Under the pieces are notes generated by a model that worked only from the letters and a program-made list of their open reading frames with translations, did no database searches and had not been told where the DNA came from. Shown here in pieces: positions 19,804 to 30,529 of a stretch of 64,000 bases of DNA (position 1 is its first letter; each line of letters opens with the position of its first letter). The DNA lies in assembly GCF_002258315.1 (NCBI RefSeq), contig NZ_NOYD01000013.1, forward strand, positions 186,001-250,000, written 5' to 3'. This DNA comes from Rhodococcus sp. 06-462-5 (GTDB lineage Bacteria; Actinomycetota; Actinomycetes; Mycobacteriales; Mycobacteriaceae). Position numbers and translations under genes: made by a program.

Positions 19804-20373
19804 GTGGGAGTACCGAGACGAACCCTCGTGCTCGGTGGAGCCAGATCCGGCAAGTCCGGGCACGCCGAATCGCTCGCCGTTCTCGAGCCGGTTCGCTACC
19901 TCGCCACCGGGAGGCGGGACGCTACCGACGAGGACTGGGAGCGCCGTATCGAGCGTCATCGCGCGTCGAGACCGGAACAGTGGTCCACCGTCGAGACCGT
20001 CACGTCACTGGCCGGTGTCGTCTCGCAGCAGTGGGACGGCACCACGGTCGTCGACGATCTCGGAACGTGGCTGACGGGAATGCTCGACGACGCACAGGCC
20101 TGGGAGCTCCCCCGCGGCACCATCGCACCGGCTGTCGACAACCTGGTCGGGGCGGTCGCGGACTGCGCGTCCCCCCTCGTTCTCGTCAGCCCCGAGGTCG
20201 GCCTGTCCGTGGTGCCCGAGTCCCGTTCCGGTCGCCTCTTCCGAGACGAGCTGGGCTTGCTCAATTCTCGGCTCGCGACGGTGTGTGACAGGGTTCTGCT
20301 CGTCGTCGCGGGACTCGCGCTGACCCTCAAGGAACCTCCGGCGGACTCCACAACCGCGAAAGGCACAGTGTGA
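19804..20373 (+). CDS. cobU: adenosylcobinamide kinase / guanylyltransferase
   Basis: This 189-aa bifunctional enzyme activates adenosylcobinamide to its GDP derivative in assembly of the cobalamin nucleotide loop. The P-loop GGARSGKS (about residues 11-18) and RYLATG (a CobU-specific block) are intact, as is the C-terminal [17 protein letters not shown] start with little ribosome-binding signal follows 5 nt after the DUF3043 stop. The stop overlaps the cobT GTG by 4 nt, so the trio cobU-cobT-cobS forms an operon. Confidence 0.93.
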   Translation: MGVPRRTLVLGGARSGKSGHAESLAVLEPVRYLATGRRDATDEDWERRIERHRASRPEQWSTVETVTSLAGVVSQQWDGTTVVDDLGTWLTGMLDDAQAWELPRGTIAPAVDNLVGAVADCASPLVLVSPEVGLSVVPESRSGRLFRDELGLLNSRLATVCDRVLLVVAGLALTLKEPPADSTTAKGTV

Positions 20374-21479
20374 CAATTCTTTCGGAAGAGGATTCGGCGT
20401 CGCCGTTTCGTCCGGTGACGGCTCCGTCGGACTCGGCTCGATCGGCTGCGGCGGACCGGCAACGGGAATTGACCAAGCCTGCCGGAAGCCTCGGTCGCCT
20501 CGAGGCACTCGGTGAATGGATCGCGGCCTGCCAGGACGCCTGCCCGCCGCGGTCTCTCGAACGAGTGCGAGTCGTCGTCTTCGCCGGTGATCACGGCGTC
20601 GCTGCGCACGGGGTTTCTGCCTACCCTCCCGAAGTGACGGCCCAGATGGTCGAGAACATCCGCGCAGGCGGTGCCGCGGTCAACGTACTCGCCGATATCG
20701 CCGGTGCCGCGGTTCGGGTTGTCGACATCGCGGTCGACGCCGATACGGATTCTTCTGTGTCCGCGTTCAAGATTCGACGGTCCAGCGGATCCATCGACCG
20801 CGAGGATGCACTCACCGAGGACGAGGTTCGGGCCGCGATAGCCGCCGGAGCCGCCATCGCCGACGAAGAAGTGGACGCCGGCGCAGATCTTCTCATCGCA
20901 GGCGATATGGGCATCGGAAACACAACTCCTGCAACGGTATTGATCGCAACCCTGACCGACACCGAGCCGGTTGCCGCTGTCGGCCGCGGCACTGGAATCG
21001 ACGATGCGGGGTGGATCAGGAAGACCGCAGCGATCCGGGATGCGATGCGTAGAGCTCGACCGGTCGCGAAGAATCCCACCGACCTGCTGCGGGTCGCGGG
21101 CGGTGCCGACATCGCGGCTCTCGCCGGCTTTCTCGCCCAGGCCGCGCATCGGCGAACCCCCGTGATTCTGGACGGCCTCGTGGTGACCGCGGCCGCGCTG
21201 GTGGCCGAGGACGCGGCAGCCGGGGCCCGCAGCTGGTGGGTTGCCGGGCATCGTTCGGCCGAGCCTGCGCATTCGCTTGCGTTGCGGCACCTGCGTCTCG
21301 AACCGCTCGTGGAGCTCGAGATGCGCCTCGGCGAGGGCTCGGGTGCGCTGGCGGCACTGTCTCTGGTTCGTGCGGGTGTCGGCACCCTGAATTCGATGGC
21401 GACTTTCGCCGACGCCGGCGTCAGCACCGGCGACAGCACCGGCGACAGCGAAGCTCACAGCAGTATCGAAAATCGCTGA
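20370..21479 (+). CDS. cobT: nicotinate-nucleotide--dimethylbenzimidazole phosphoribosyltransferase
   Basis: This 369-aa enzyme makes alpha-ribazole phosphate for the lower ligand of cobalamin. Family blocks are present: [51 protein letters not shown] and [19 protein letters not shown]. Near the C-terminus [13 protein letters not shown] carries the conserved Glu used as the catalytic base. The last 20 residues are a Ser/Asp/Gly tail with a small GDST repeat. GTG start overlaps the cobU stop. Confidence 0.95.
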   Translation: MTILSEEDSASPFRPVTAPSDSARSAAADRQRELTKPAGSLGRLEALGEWIAACQDACPPRSLERVRVVVFAGDHGVAAHGVSAYPPEVTAQMVENIRAGGAAVNVLADIAGAAVRVVDIAVDADTDSSVSAFKIRRSSGSIDREDALTEDEVRAAIAAGAAIADEEVDAGADLLIAGDMGIGNTTPATVLIATLTDTEPVAAVGRGTGIDDAGWIRKTAAIRDAMRRARPVAKNPTDLLRVAGGADIAALAGFLAQAAHRRTPVILDGLVVTAAALVAEDAAAGARSWWVAGHRSAEPAHSLALRHLRLEPLVELEMRLGEGSGALAALSLVRAGVGTLNSMATFADAGVSTGDSTGDSEAHSSIENR

Positions 21480-21481
21480 CC

Positions 21482-22243
21482 GTGAGCAGGCGCGCCGGTG
21501 GAATGACGCTCGCGTTCTCCTGGCTGACGGTGCTGCCCGTGCGCGGCCCCGAGGACGTCGACAGGCACTCCGCCGGGCGCGCGATCGCTTCTGCTCCGCT
21601 CGTCGGCCTCACCCTCGGTGGCATCTCCGCCGCGCTGTTGTGGGTGTCGATCGCGGCCGGGCTGTCGCCGCTGCTCGGCGGACTGATCGCCGTCGGTGCC
21701 TCGGCACTGCTCACTCGGGGTATGCACCTCGACGGCTTGGCCGACACCGCAGACGGACTGGGCTGTTACGGACCGCCCGAGCGCGCGCGAGAAGTCATGA
21801 AGTCCGGCAGTGCCGGGCCGTTCGGCGTTGCGGCCATCGCCCTCGTTCTCGCGATTCAGGCCGCAAGCCTGGGCCAGCTCGCGCAGTTGCACATGTGGTG
21901 GGCCATCGTGTGCGTCTCGGTGATCGCACGGGTGTCGGTGGTGCTCGCGTGCCGCCGAGGGATCGACGCGGCGGCACCGAGCGGCTTCGGCGCGCTGGTG
22001 GCAGGCACTCAGTCGACCGCAGTCGTGGCGTTGTGGGTAGGCGTGGCAACGGCCATGGCCGCGTACATTCGACCCGACCGACCGTGGCAGGGATCGCTGG
22101 TGGTGATCGCCGCACTCGCCGTCGCGGTCATCCTCACTCGCCACTGCGTCCGACGCTTCGGCGGGCTCTCCGGCGACGTGCTCGGAGCCGGAATCGAGAC
22201 CACCACAGCGCTCGCCGCGGTCGGCCTGCTGCTGGGGAGCTAG
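21482..22243 (+). CDS. cobS: adenosylcobinamide-GDP ribazoletransferase (cobalamin synthase)
   Basis: This 253-aa integral membrane enzyme joins adenosylcobinamide-GDP and alpha-ribazole to form adenosylcobalamin. It has about six membrane helices, and the motif [16 protein letters not shown] (about 80-95) is the Asp-rich active site of the family. The C-terminal [22 protein letters not shown] is also typical. GTG at 21482 lies 2 nt after the cobT stop. It is convergent with ilvE; the stops share the tetranucleotide CTAG. Confidence 0.95.
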   Translation: MSRRAGGMTLAFSWLTVLPVRGPEDVDRHSAGRAIASAPLVGLTLGGISAALLWVSIAAGLSPLLGGLIAVGASALLTRGMHLDGLADTADGLGCYGPPERAREVMKSGSAGPFGVAAIALVLAIQAASLGQLAQLHMWWAIVCVSVIARVSVVLACRRGIDAAAPSGFGALVAGTQSTAVVALWVGVATAMAAYIRPDRPWQGSLVVIAALAVAVILTRHCVRRFGGLSGDVLGAGIETTTALAAVGLLLGS

Positions 22244-23343
22244 CGGAGCGTGGTCATCCAGCCGTGCGTATCGGCGAATGTTCCGCGCTGAATGCCGGTG
22301 AGCGTGTCGCGCAATGCGAGCGTGATCTCGCCGGGCTCGCCGCCTGCGATCTCGAACGTTCCCTCGGTGGACTTGACGCTGCCCACCGGTGTGATGACGG
22401 CTGCTGTGCCGCAGGCGAACACCTCGGTGATCTCACCGGAGTCGGCACCCTTGCGCCACTCCTCGGTGGAGATCCGCCGCTCTTCGACGGGGATGCCTGC
22501 GTCGGTCGCCAGGGCCAGCAGCGAGTCGCGGGTGATGCCGGGCAGAAGCGATCCGGACAGCGACGGGGTCACCAGGCGTGCGTCGGAGCCCGAGCCGAAG
22601 ACGAAGAACAGGTTCATGCCGCCCATTTCCTCGACGTAGCGGCGCTCGGTGGCGTCGAGCCACACCACCTGATCGCATCCCTCGTCGCTGGCCTGCGCCT
22701 GCGCCAGAAGCGACGCGGCGTAGTTGCCGGCGAACTTCGCCGCACCGGTGCCGCCCGGTGCCGCCCTGACGTATTCGGTGGACAGCCAGACGCTCACCGG
22801 CTTGACGCCTCGGGGGAAGTACGCGCCCGCGGGCGAGGCGATCAACATGTAGCGGTAAGAGTCGGCGGGGCGCACGCCCAGCCCGGCCTCGGTGGAGAAC
22901 ATGTACGGCCGGACGTACAGCGCGTCTTCGCCGCCTGCTGCGGGGACCCACTCGTGGTCGAATTCGAGAAGCTTCTCGATCGATCCGATGAACAGCTCGT
23001 CCGGTAACTCCGGCATCGCCAGGCGGCGGGCGGAGGAGCGAAAGCGCTCGGCATTGGACTGAACCCGGAAGGTCGAGAGGTCGCCGTTGGGCTGACGGTA
23101 GATCTTGAGTCCTTCGAAGATGGCCTGGCCGTAGTGCAGCACCATCGCGGCGGGGTCGAGCTCGATCGGTCCGTAGGGCGCGATCGTCGCATCGTGCCAA
23201 CCACCGTCACGGGTGTAGTCGATGTACACCATGTGGTCGGTGAAGTGCTTTCCGAAACCGGGTGCAGCGAGCACCGCGTCGCGCTCCACCGGAGTGGCGG
23301 GAGAGGGATGCTGCACGTACGCGAACTCGGAAACACCTGTCAT
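22240..23343 (-). CDS. ilvE: branched-chain amino acid aminotransferase
   Basis: This 367-aa PLP enzyme of fold type IV performs the last step of Leu, Ile and Val synthesis and the first step of their breakdown. Visible blocks are [35 protein letters not shown] (with the PLP Lys in [10 protein letters not shown]), [11 protein letters not shown] and [12 protein letters not shown]. The ATG at 23343 is chosen over an upstream frame because TAGTAT ends 7 nt before it. It is 41 nt after gcvT on the same strand, but this leaderless-type promoter points to independent transcription. Confidence 0.95.
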   Translation of the reverse strand: MTGVSEFAYVQHPSPATPVERDAVLAAPGFGKHFTDHMVYIDYTRDGGWHDATIAPYGPIELDPAAMVLHYGQAIFEGLKIYRQPNGDLSTFRVQSNAERFRSSARRLAMPELPDELFIGSIEKLLEFDHEWVPAAGGEDALYVRPYMFSTEAGLGVRPADSYRYMLIASPAGAYFPRGVKPVSVWLSTEYVRAAPGGTGAAKFAGNYAASLLAQAQASDEGCDQVVWLDATERRYVEEMGGMNLFFVFGSGSDARLVTPSLSGSLLPGITRDSLLALATDAGIPVEERRISTEEWRKGADSGEITEVFACGTAAVITPVGSVKSTEGTFEIAGGEPGEITLALRDTLTGIQRGTFADTHGWMTTLR

Positions 23344-23384
23344 GCCGGAGATACTATCGTCAAGGTCGCTGCGCCCTCGCGCGG

Positions 23385-24485
23385 TCACCTGGTCTTCGCT
23401 GCGACGAACGGCGGCGCGACCACTTCGCAGCGCAACGCTCGCCCACGAACGTCGACCTCGACCTCCGTGCCCACCTCCGGAGCGGCTTCCGCGTCGAGCA
23501 GGGCCAGGGCGATTCCGATCTTGAGCGACGGCGAGAACGTTCCGGAGGTCGTCGTCCCGATGTCCTTACCCGACACCCGCACGGTGAGACCTGGGCGCAG
23601 GACACCGCGGTCGAGGGCCTTCAGTCCGCGCAGCACTCGCGCCGGTCCACTCGCCTTCTCGGCGGACAGGGCTTCCTTGCCCCAGAACGCGTCCTTCTTC
23701 CACCCGATCGCCCAACCGCAGCGCGCCTCGAGTGGCGAGATGTCCAGTGCCAGTTCGTGTCCGTGCAACGGGTATCCCATCTCGGTACGCAACGTGTCGC
23801 GTGCACCGAGCCCGCACACCTGCCCTCCGCGCGATCGCACGGCAGCCAGGAGTGCTCGGAAGAGCGGTTCCACATCTCCTGCGGGGGGAACGAGCTCGTA
23901 GCCGTGTTCGCCGGTGTATCCGGTCCGGCAGACGCGAACCGCCACCGAATTCCAGGTGGCGTCCTCGAATGCCATGTAGTCCATCTCGGTCGGCAGGCCG
24001 AGTTCCTGCAGGATTTCGGTCGACTTCGGTCCCTGCACGGCCAACACTCCGAATTCGCGGTGCTGGTTCACCACCGACACCCCTTCGGGTGCCTGCTCGG
24101 CCATGGCTGCGACGACGGCCGCCGTGTTGGCTGCGTTCGGCACCAGAAAGACGTTCTCGTCCGAGACGTAGTACGCGATCAGGTCGTCGACGACACCGCC
24201 GGATTCGGTGCAGCACAGGGTGTATTGCGCCTTGCCCGGTTCGATTCGATTCAGATCGTTGGTGAGCACGGAGTTCACGAACGCAGCGGCTCCGGGCCCG
24301 GTCACCGCCGCCTTGCCGAGATGCCCGACATCGAACAGGCCCACGGTCTCTCGCACCGCCGTGTGCTCGACGACGACTCCGGCGTACGACACCGGCATGG
24401 CCCAGCCGCCGAAAGGTGCGAATGTCGCGCCCAATTCGGTGTGCACGGCATGAAGTGGTCCCTCGATCAGCTCGGTGTCGGTCAT
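23385..24485 (-). CDS. gcvT: glycine cleavage system T protein (aminomethyltransferase)
   Basis: This 366-aa enzyme releases ammonia from the aminomethyl-lipoyl H protein and makes 5,10-methylene-THF. Family features are [23 protein letters not shown] and [17 protein letters not shown] in the N-terminal part, and [12 protein letters not shown] and [21 protein letters not shown] in the middle. The C-terminal domain ends [15 protein letters not shown]. Both GTG 24494 and ATG 24485 are possible. The ATG follows TAGCGT by exactly 7 nt, so it is taken. Other glycine cleavage genes are not in the window. Confidence 0.94.
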   Translation of the reverse strand: MTDTELIEGPLHAVHTELGATFAPFGGWAMPVSYAGVVVEHTAVRETVGLFDVGHLGKAAVTGPGAAAFVNSVLTNDLNRIEPGKAQYTLCCTESGGVVDDLIAYYVSDENVFLVPNAANTAAVVAAMAEQAPEGVSVVNQHREFGVLAVQGPKSTEILQELGLPTEMDYMAFEDATWNSVAVRVCRTGYTGEHGYELVPPAGDVEPLFRALLAAVRSRGGQVCGLGARDTLRTEMGYPLHGHELALDISPLEARCGWAIGWKKDAFWGKEALSAEKASGPARVLRGLKALDRGVLRPGLTVRVSGKDIGTTTSGTFSPSLKIGIALALLDAEAAPEVGTEVEVDVRGRALRCEVVAPPFVAAKTR

Positions 24486-24602
24486 GGCGGTCACGCTAGC
24501 TCACATCGCGGCCGTCGCGGGCCCGGCAGACCGACTGCGTCCTTCGACGCGTCGTCATTAGGATCGAGGTACGTACACGTCAACCCCTACAGGAGCAGCC
24601 AC

Positions 24603-26126
24603 GTGCCTTCACCCTCGACGCCTTCCCGCACTCTCGGACCCGACCTGGTCCTCGCGGGCAAGCTCGGCAAGAAAGTCGACGTTCTCGTCGTCGCGCTGAG
24701 CACCAGTGACGACGGCCTCGAACTCGCCATCACCGACGACATTTCCGACGACGCCGTCGCCGCTGCGTTGCTCGACGCCTTCGAGTCCGTCGGTGCCACC
24801 GGAAAGGCCGACGAGCTCGTGCGCATTCCGGCACCGTCCGGCCTGTCCGTGGACAGCGTGCTGGCGGTCGGCCTCGGCAGCGCAGCCGACATCGACAGCG
24901 AGCGGATCCGGCAGTCGGCCGGTACCGCAGCTCGCGCGCTCAAGGGGGTCGACACTGTTGCGACGACGTTGTCGGCACTCGATCTCGGCGCGGCCGCGGA
25001 AGGCTTCTTTCTCGGCGCGTATCAGTTCACCGAGTTCAAGTCGGCGTTGTCGGCACCGAAGTCCGATGCGCTTCCACTGACCCGCGTCGAGCTGCTGGTT
25101 CCCGACACCCGCTCCAAGGAAGCCAAGAACGAGCTGGCACGCTCGCTCGCCATTGCCGAATCCGTCGCTGTGGCACGCGATTTCGTCAACACCCCGCCCA
25201 GCCACCTCTACCCGGAGGAGTTCGCGGCGCAGGCCAAGGCCCTCGGTACGGCTGCGGGCCTGAAAGTCGAGATCATGGACGACAAGACGCTGGAGAAGGA
25301 CGGCTACGGCGGCATTCACGGCGTCGGCAAGGGTTCCTCGCGTCTGCCGCGACTGGTTCGCCTGACGCACTCGGGCGGTAAGCGTGGCGCGAAGAAGGTC
25401 GCCCTGGTGGGTAAGGGCATCACGTTCGACACCGGCGGCATCTCCATCAAACCCGCTGCGGGCATGGAGAACATGACCTCGGACATGGGCGGTGCCGCTG
25501 CGGTCATCGCGACGGTGATCCTGGCCGCGAAGGTCGATCTGCCACTCGATGTCATCGCGACGGTGCCGATGGCCGAGAACATGCCGTCGGGTACCGCGCA
25601 GCGTCCGGGCGATGTGCTGACCCAGTACGGCGGCATCACGGTCGAGGTCATCAACACCGACGCCGAAGGCCGCTTGGTGTTGGCCGACGCGATCGTGCGT
25701 GCCTGCGAGGACGATCCGGACTACCTCATCGACACCGCGACACTGACCGGTGCTCAGGTGGTCGCGCTCGGCAATCGAACGCCGGGAGTCATGGGCACCG
25801 AGGACTTCCGCGACCGCGTCGCCGAGATCTCTCAGGCCATCGGCGAAAACGCTTGGGCGATGCCGTTGCCGAAGGAGATCCGACGCGAACTCGATTCCAA
25901 GGTGGCCGATCTGGCGAACGTCACCAACGGCCGCGCCGGGGGAATGCTCGCTGCCGCTCTGTTCTTGAAGGAATTCGTCGCCGACGGCGTCGAATGGGCT
26001 CACATCGACGTCGCGGGCCCGGCGTACAACACCGGTGGACCCTTCGGTTACACCGGCAAGGGCGGTACCGGCGTTCCGGTGCGGACGATGTTCGCGGTCC
26101 TCGAGGACATCGCCGAGAACGGCTGA
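24603..26126 (+). CDS. pepA: cytosol aminopeptidase (leucyl aminopeptidase, M17)
   Basis: This 507-aa enzyme is a hexameric, two-metal peptidase. The N-terminal domain (1 to about 185) is variable. The catalytic domain carries [23 protein letters not shown] and the M17 signature [13 protein letters not shown], with the metal-binding Asp and Glu residues. GTG start at 24603 is fixed by AGGAG 7 nt upstream. It is divergent from gcvT. A much longer frame extends upstream through gcvT because of GC bias and is not the gene. A bidirectional terminator follows. Confidence 0.95.
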   Translation: MPSPSTPSRTLGPDLVLAGKLGKKVDVLVVALSTSDDGLELAITDDISDDAVAAALLDAFESVGATGKADELVRIPAPSGLSVDSVLAVGLGSAADIDSERIRQSAGTAARALKGVDTVATTLSALDLGAAAEGFFLGAYQFTEFKSALSAPKSDALPLTRVELLVPDTRSKEAKNELARSLAIAESVAVARDFVNTPPSHLYPEEFAAQAKALGTAAGLKVEIMDDKTLEKDGYGGIHGVGKGSSRLPRLVRLTHSGGKRGAKKVALVGKGITFDTGGISIKPAAGMENMTSDMGGAAAVIATVILAAKVDLPLDVIATVPMAENMPSGTAQRPGDVLTQYGGITVEVINTDAEGRLVLADAIVRACEDDPDYLIDTATLTGAQVVALGNRTPGVMGTEDFRDRVAEISQAIGENAWAMPLPKEIRRELDSKVADLANVTNGRAGGMLAAALFLKEFVADGVEWAHIDVAGPAYNTGGPFGYTGKGGTGVPVRTMFAVLEDIAENG

Positions 26127-26136
26127 TCGCAGAAGT

Positions 26137-26168
26137 CCGTGCGTGCGGATCGGCGTCCGCACGCACGG
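26137..26168. terminator. bidirectional hairpin terminator between pepA and the next gene
   Basis: A perfect 13-bp stem (ccgtgcgtgcgga / tccgcacgcacgg) with a 6-nt loop lies 11 nt past the pepA stop and 7 nt past the end of the convergent gene. Confidence 0.85.
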
Positions 26169-26174
26169 GCGAGG

Positions 26175-26516
26175 TCAGAGGTCGCGCTGCTGCTGTTCGC
26201 GCTTTCTGATGACCTTCTGGCGGGCGTCGTGATCGCGCATGCGCTGGGGGTAACCGGTCTTGCGCACGTCGTAGACCGGAATCTTCAGGTCGGGTCCGAT
26301 CTTTCGTGCATATTTTTCATCGAGCGGCCGACGGGTCCATTCGCCGTCGTTCGCGATCAGCACGACGGTCAGCGGGGTGACCGTCGTCTTCGGCTCGACG
26401 TAGGCCTCGACACCGATTCGCGCGTCGGTCCAATCGGCCAGGTACTGGGCAACCGACCCCTCCGGAGCCCGTTTCGCGGCCCCGCCGCTTCGCTTGAGTC
26501 GATCGAACAATCCCAC
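26175..26516 (-). CDS. conserved hypothetical actinobacterial protein
   Basis: This is a 113-aa basic protein starting MGLFDRLKRSGGAAKR. A central beta-rich segment follows (GVEAYVEPKTTVTPLTVVLIANDGEW), then a charged helix DLKIPVYDVRKTGYPQRMRDHDARQKVIRKREQQQRDL. The GTG at 26516 has AAGGA 7 nt upstream, which fixes the start. The upstream extension of the frame has no signal. No function is known to me. It is convergent with pepA and divergent from the E2 gene. Confidence 0.8.
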   Translation of the reverse strand: MGLFDRLKRSGGAAKRAPEGSVAQYLADWTDARIGVEAYVEPKTTVTPLTVVLIANDGEWTRRPLDEKYARKIGPDLKIPVYDVRKTGYPQRMRDHDARQKVIRKREQQQRDL

Positions 26517-26893
26517 GAGAACATCCTTTTCGTACGGCCGATGGATCACCGGTTCTGGTGCCGGAATGTTGTTACCCGCCAGTTTGCCAGGCGTGTTGTA
26601 CGCCCTAGGGGAACGGAGAGGCGATAACAATGGAAGGATGACATTAGAGGGTTCAGCTCTCTTGATAGTGAACCAAGGCTCGTGAAGTGAGTAAGTGAAT
26701 TGCCGAGAGGGAGTGTCTACGTGGGCGCTGAGTCGAGCCGTACACGCTCGATCGGTGCCTTGTGCATCGGCGCCTCCGTCGAACCGAATCACGCAACTCT
26801 CGTCCATGAACCCTGTTCCGCCAGCACAATGGTCTGCGACCACAAGTCGTCGTACTACATCACCCGCACACAACTGTCGAGGAGTCAACAGAC
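26517..26893. other. 377-nt intergenic region upstream of the dihydrolipoamide acyltransferase gene
   Basis: No credible gene is seen. It should contain the divergent promoters for the 113-aa protein and the E2 gene. The only distinct element is the inverted repeat at 26650-26674. Confidence 0.6.
26650..26674. promoter_or_regulatory. candidate operator GGTTCA-N13-TGAACC
   Basis: A 6-bp perfect inverted repeat with a 13-nt spacer lies about 220 nt upstream of the E2 start codon. The half-sites are too short to assign a regulator, so this is only a marker of a possible binding site. Confidence 0.3.
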
Positions 26894-28678
26894 ATGGCCT
26901 TCTCCGTCCAGATGCCAGCTCTTGGTGAGAGCGTCACCGAGGGAACTGTCACGAGGTGGCTCAAACAAGAAGGCGACACCGTCGAAGTCGACGAGCCATT
27001 GCTCGAAGTCTCCACGGACAAGGTCGATACCGAGATCCCGTCGCCTGCAGCCGGTGTTCTGACCAAGATCGTCGCTCAGGAAGACGACACCGTCGAGATC
27101 GGTGGCGAGCTCGCCCAGATCGGTGACGCGGACGAGGCACCCTCGTCCGATGCACCGGCCGAGGACGCCGCGCCCGCCGAGGAGTCGGCACCCGAGGAAG
27201 CTGCCGAGGAGCCCACTCCCGCAGCCGAGCCCGAGCCTCAGGCCGAGGAGGAGGCACCCGCAGCGAGTGCATCGTCCGGATCCGGCACGCCGGTGACGAT
27301 GCCCGAGTTGGGCGAGTCCGTCACCGAAGGCACCGTGACCCGATGGCTCAAGGCCGTCGGTGACGAGGTTGCTGTCGACGAGCCGCTGCTCGAGGTGTCC
27401 ACCGACAAGGTCGACACCGAGATCCCGTCTCCGGTCGCCGGAACTCTGCTCGAGATCTCCGCCGAGGAAGACGACACGGTCGCCGTCGGTGGCCAGCTCG
27501 CCGTCATCGGATCGGGAAGCCCTGCCGAGAAGGCTCCCGAGCCCGAGGCCACCCCGGAGCCCGAGGCTCCGAAGGCCGAGGAGCCGAAGGAAGAGCCGAA
27601 GCCCGAGCCGAAGCAGGAAGCCCCCAAGAAGGAAGCTCCCAAGGCCGAGTCGAAGCCCGAGCCAAAGCAGGAGGCTCCCAAGGCCGCTCCCGCCAAGGAG
27701 TCGGCACCGTCGGGTGATTCCAGCCCGTACGTCACCCCCCTGGTCCGCAAGCTGGCGTCGGACAACGACGTCGATCTGTCGACTGTGAAGGGCACCGGTG
27801 TCGGCGGCCGCATCCGCAAGCAGGATGTGCTGGCCGCAGCCGAGGCCAAGAAGGCTCCGGCCGCCCCGGCCGCCCCGGCCGCCGAGGCTGCGCCTGCCGC
27901 CGCATCGAAGCCCGCTGCCCCGGCCACCGCTGGTGTTCGCCCGGAGCTCGCGCATCTTCGCGGAACCACGCAGAAGATCAACCGAATTCGTCAGATCACC
28001 GCGAAGAAGACGCGTGAGTCGCTGCAGACTTCTGCGCAGCTGACGCAGACCTTCGAGGTCGACGTGACGAAGATCGCCGGTCTGCGTACCAAGGCGAAGG
28101 CGAAGTTCGCCGAGAACGAGGGCGTCAACCTGACGTACCTGCCGTTCTTCGCGAAGGCCGTCGTGGAGGCTCTCAAGGCGCACCCCAACGTCAACGCGAG
28201 CATCAACGAGGACGCCAAGGAGATCACGTACCACGCCGATGTCCACCTCGGTATCGCCGTGGACACCGAGCAGGGTCTGCTCTCCCCCGTCATCCACAAT
28301 GCAGGCGACCTGTCGCTCGCCGGACTGGCTCGGGCGATCAACGACATCGCCACCCGTGCACGCTCGGGTGGACTCAAGCCCGACGAGCTGTCCGGTGGCA
28401 CGTTCACCATCACCAACATCGGCAGCCAGGGCGCGCTGTTCGACACCCCGATCCTGGTTCCGCCGCAGGCGGCCATGCTGGGCACGGGTGCGATCGTCAA
28501 GCGTCCTGTCGTCGTCAAGGACGACTCGGGCAACGAGTCGATCGGTGTTCGCTCGATGTGCTACCTGCCGCTCACCTACGACCACCGTCTGGTGGACGGG
28601 GCCGATGCGGGACGCTTCCTCACGACGATCAAGCAGCGTCTCGAAGTCGCGTCGTTCGAGGCCGATCTCGGCCTGTAG
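26894..28678 (+). CDS. sucB: dihydrolipoamide acyltransferase (E2), DlaT type
   Basis: This 594-aa protein is the core of the pyruvate (and possibly other 2-oxoacid) dehydrogenase complex. Two lipoyl domains (1-77 and 132-206) carry the lipoylated Lys43 and Lys172 in [11 protein letters not shown]. Ala/Pro/Glu/Lys-rich linkers (78-131 and 209-275) precede the E1/E3-binding domain (278-315). The catalytic domain (from about 345) ends with [11 protein letters not shown], including His564. In mycobacteria the orthologue DlaT (Rv2215, often named sucB) also serves in peroxynitrite defence. GAGGAG lies 11 nt upstream of the ATG. LipB and LipA, which lipoylate it, are encoded about 1.1 and 1.9 kb downstream. 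Confidence 0.95.
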   Translation: MAFSVQMPALGESVTEGTVTRWLKQEGDTVEVDEPLLEVSTDKVDTEIPSPAAGVLTKIVAQEDDTVEIGGELAQIGDADEAPSSDAPAEDAAPAEESAPEEAAEEPTPAAEPEPQAEEEAPAASASSGSGTPVTMPELGESVTEGTVTRWLKAVGDEVAVDEPLLEVSTDKVDTEIPSPVAGTLLEISAEEDDTVAVGGQLAVIGSGSPAEKAPEPEATPEPEAPKAEEPKEEPKPEPKQEAPKKEAPKAESKPEPKQEAPKAAPAKESAPSGDSSPYVTPLVRKLASDNDVDLSTVKGTGVGGRIRKQDVLAAAEAKKAPAAPAAPAAEAAPAAASKPAAPATAGVRPELAHLRGTTQKINRIRQITAKKTRESLQTSAQLTQTFEVDVTKIAGLRTKAKAKFAENEGVNLTYLPFFAKAVVEALKAHPNVNASINEDAKEITYHADVHLGIAVDTEQGLLSPVIHNAGDLSLAGLARAINDIATRARSGGLKPDELSGGTFTITNIGSQGALFDTPILVPPQAAMLGTGAIVKRPVVVKDDSGNESIGVRSMCYLPLTYDHRLVDGADAGRFLTTIKQRLEVASFEADLGL

Positions 28679-28769
28679 ACAACCGGCGAATCGCGTCGCT
28701 CACGTATTCTGGTGAGAGCGCGAAACATTCGCATCGGAGTCTCGAAAAGAGGGGCACGAACCGTGCATC

Positions 28770-28801
28770 CGGGGCATCATTCGTTCGCGAATGATGCCCC
28801 G
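28770..28801 (+). terminator. intrinsic terminator after the E2 gene
   Basis: A perfect 14-bp stem (cggggcatcattcg / cgaatgatgccccg) with a TTCG tetraloop, about 90 nt beyond the stop and followed by TTT. Confidence 0.85.
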
Positions 28802-28827
28802 TTTGCGTCAAGGAGGCTTTCGTTCAC

Positions 28828-29718
28828 ATGCGCGTAGTCATTGCAGGTTCATCAGGATTGATCGGCACCGCTCTCGTCGCAGCACTACGAGGTCGTAGCC
28901 ACGACGTCACCCGGCTCGTTCGGCGCACGCCTGCCGGACCGGACGAGTCCCAGTGGGATCCGTCGCGCGGGAGCATCGACGCGGCCACGCTCGACGGTGC
29001 CGACGCCATCGTCAACCTCTGCGGCGTCGGTATCGGCGACAAGAGATGGTCCGGTGCCTACAAGCAGTTGGTGCGAGACAGTCGCATCGCCCCGACCGAG
29101 GTACTCGCTGCAGCTGCCGCCGACGCCGGGGTCCCCACCTTGGTCAATGCCAGTGGCGTCAATTACTACGGCGACACCGGCGACCGAGTGGTCGACGAGA
29201 GCGCCCCCGTCGGCGAGGGATTTCTGGCCGAGGTCTGTCGCGATTGGGAGAACGCGACGTCGAAGGCGTCGGAGGCCGGCGTCCGAACGATCCTGCTGCG
29301 CAGCGGTGTGGTGCTGTCGCAGCGCGGCGGCATGCTGGGCAAGCTTCGACCGCTGTACCTGTTCGCCCTCGGTGGGCGGTTGGGCAGCGGCCGTCAGTAC
29401 TTCCCGTGGATTTCGTTGGAAGACGAGATCGGGGCCGTCGTGCACGGCATCGAGAACGACGCACTGCGTGGTCCGGTCAACATGGTGGGCCCCACTCCGG
29501 TGACCAACGCCCAGTTCAACAGTGCGATGTCGCGAGCGGTACATCGACCGGCCCCATGGGTCGTGCCCGGCTTCGCGTTGAAGGCCGTGATCGGTGAGTT
29601 CGCCGAGGAAGCGATTCTGACCGGGCCACGGGCTATTCCGAAGGCTCTGGAGGACGCGGGCTACACCTTCGAGCACAACACCATCGGGGAAGCACTGCGG
29701 GTGGCCGTCGGCTCGTGA
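28828..29718 (+). CDS. TIGR01777-family NAD(P)-dependent epimerase/SDR
   Basis: This 296-aa protein (YfcH/Rv2216-like) has the Rossmann motif [18 protein letters not shown] at its N-terminus and the C-terminal DUF1731-type part [32 protein letters not shown]. Family members are atypical extended SDRs of unknown substrate. AGGAGG lies upstream of the ATG at a usable distance. It comes before lipB by 21 nt. Confidence 0.88.
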   Translation: MRVVIAGSSGLIGTALVAALRGRSHDVTRLVRRTPAGPDESQWDPSRGSIDAATLDGADAIVNLCGVGIGDKRWSGAYKQLVRDSRIAPTEVLAAAAADAGVPTLVNASGVNYYGDTGDRVVDESAPVGEGFLAEVCRDWENATSKASEAGVRTILLRSGVVLSQRGGMLGKLRPLYLFALGGRLGSGRQYFPWISLEDEIGAVVHGIENDALRGPVNMVGPTPVTNAQFNSAMSRAVHRPAPWVVPGFALKAVIGEFAEEAILTGPRAIPKALEDAGYTFEHNTIGEALRVAVGS

Positions 29719-29739
29719 CGCGGCGTACCGTTCCGATTC

Positions 29740-30519
29740 ATGAGTGATGCGAACTCTTCGCCGGCCGCAGTGTCGGCACGCGCGAGCACCGAGCCGGTCG
29801 TGGTGCGAGAGTTGGGCACCGTCGAATACACCGAGGCCTGGGCACTGCAGCGCGAGCTGGCCGGTGCCCGGGCGGACGGCGTCGGCTCCGACACGCTGCT
29901 ACTGCTCGAGCATCCGTCCGTGTACACGGCGGGCAGGCGTACCTCCGAGGAAGACATGCCGCGCGACGGTACGCCCGTCGTCGAAGTCGATCGTGGCGGC
30001 AAGATCACCTGGCACGGCCCCGGCCAACTGGTGGGGTATCCCATAGTCAAGCTGGCGCAGCCCATCGACGTCGTCCGGTACGTGCGCCGAATCGAGGAAG
30101 CTCTGATATCGGTCGTGTCCGCCTACGGCATCACCTGCGGGCGCGTCGACGGTAGATCCGGTGTGTGGCTCGCCGCCGAGCCCCGCGACGGAACGTGGCT
30201 CCCCGAACGCAAGATCGCCGCGATCGGGGTCCGCGTGCAACGCGGGGTCACCTTGCACGGCTTCTCGCTGAACTGCAATGCGGCCATGACCGGTTTCGAT
30301 GCGATCGTGCCGTGTGGCATCGCCGATGCCGGTGTGACGTCGCTGTCGCTGGAGTTGGACCGAGATGTCACCATCGGCGAGGTCACCGCTGCTGTCACCG
30401 AGGCGGTTCTGGCCGCGCTGGACGGGTCGATGCCCGTTCAGGACCACGAGATCGAGCATCCGCCGGTCGCGGACGCGTCGATCAACCCGCAGTTCACGAC
30501 GGTTCGCTTCGGCGCGTAG
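29740..30519 (+). CDS. lipB: octanoyl-[acyl carrier protein]:protein N-octanoyltransferase
   Basis: This 259-aa enzyme moves octanoyl groups from ACP to lipoyl domains, the first step of lipoate synthesis. The N-terminal ~20 residues are a poorly conserved extension. [18 protein letters not shown] and the downstream [23 protein letters not shown] are conserved blocks, the latter including the Lys of the active site. The thiol of the Cys/Lys dyad is expected in [20 protein letters not shown] ends 8 nt before the ATG, so the transcript may be leaderless. lipA follows within 11 nt. Confidence 0.94.
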   Translation: MSDANSSPAAVSARASTEPVVVRELGTVEYTEAWALQRELAGARADGVGSDTLLLLEHPSVYTAGRRTSEEDMPRDGTPVVEVDRGGKITWHGPGQLVGYPIVKLAQPIDVVRYVRRIEEALISVVSAYGITCGRVDGRSGVWLAAEPRDGTWLPERKIAAIGVRVQRGVTLHGFSLNCNAAMTGFDAIVPCGIADAGVTSLSLELDRDVTIGEVTAAVTEAVLAALDGSMPVQDHEIEHPPVADASINPQFTTVRFGA

Positions 30520-30529
30520 CATCGATGCT

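Noticed and set aside
24541..24600. Possible promoter hexamers before pepA
   Set aside because: Several weak TANNNT matches occur and none has a convincing -35, so no promoter feature was called.
23262..24602. Long in-frame upstream extension of pepA through gcvT (up to 954 codons in total)
   Set aside because: It is antisense to the conserved gcvT gene and explained by high GC; the real start has AGGAG at 24591-24595.
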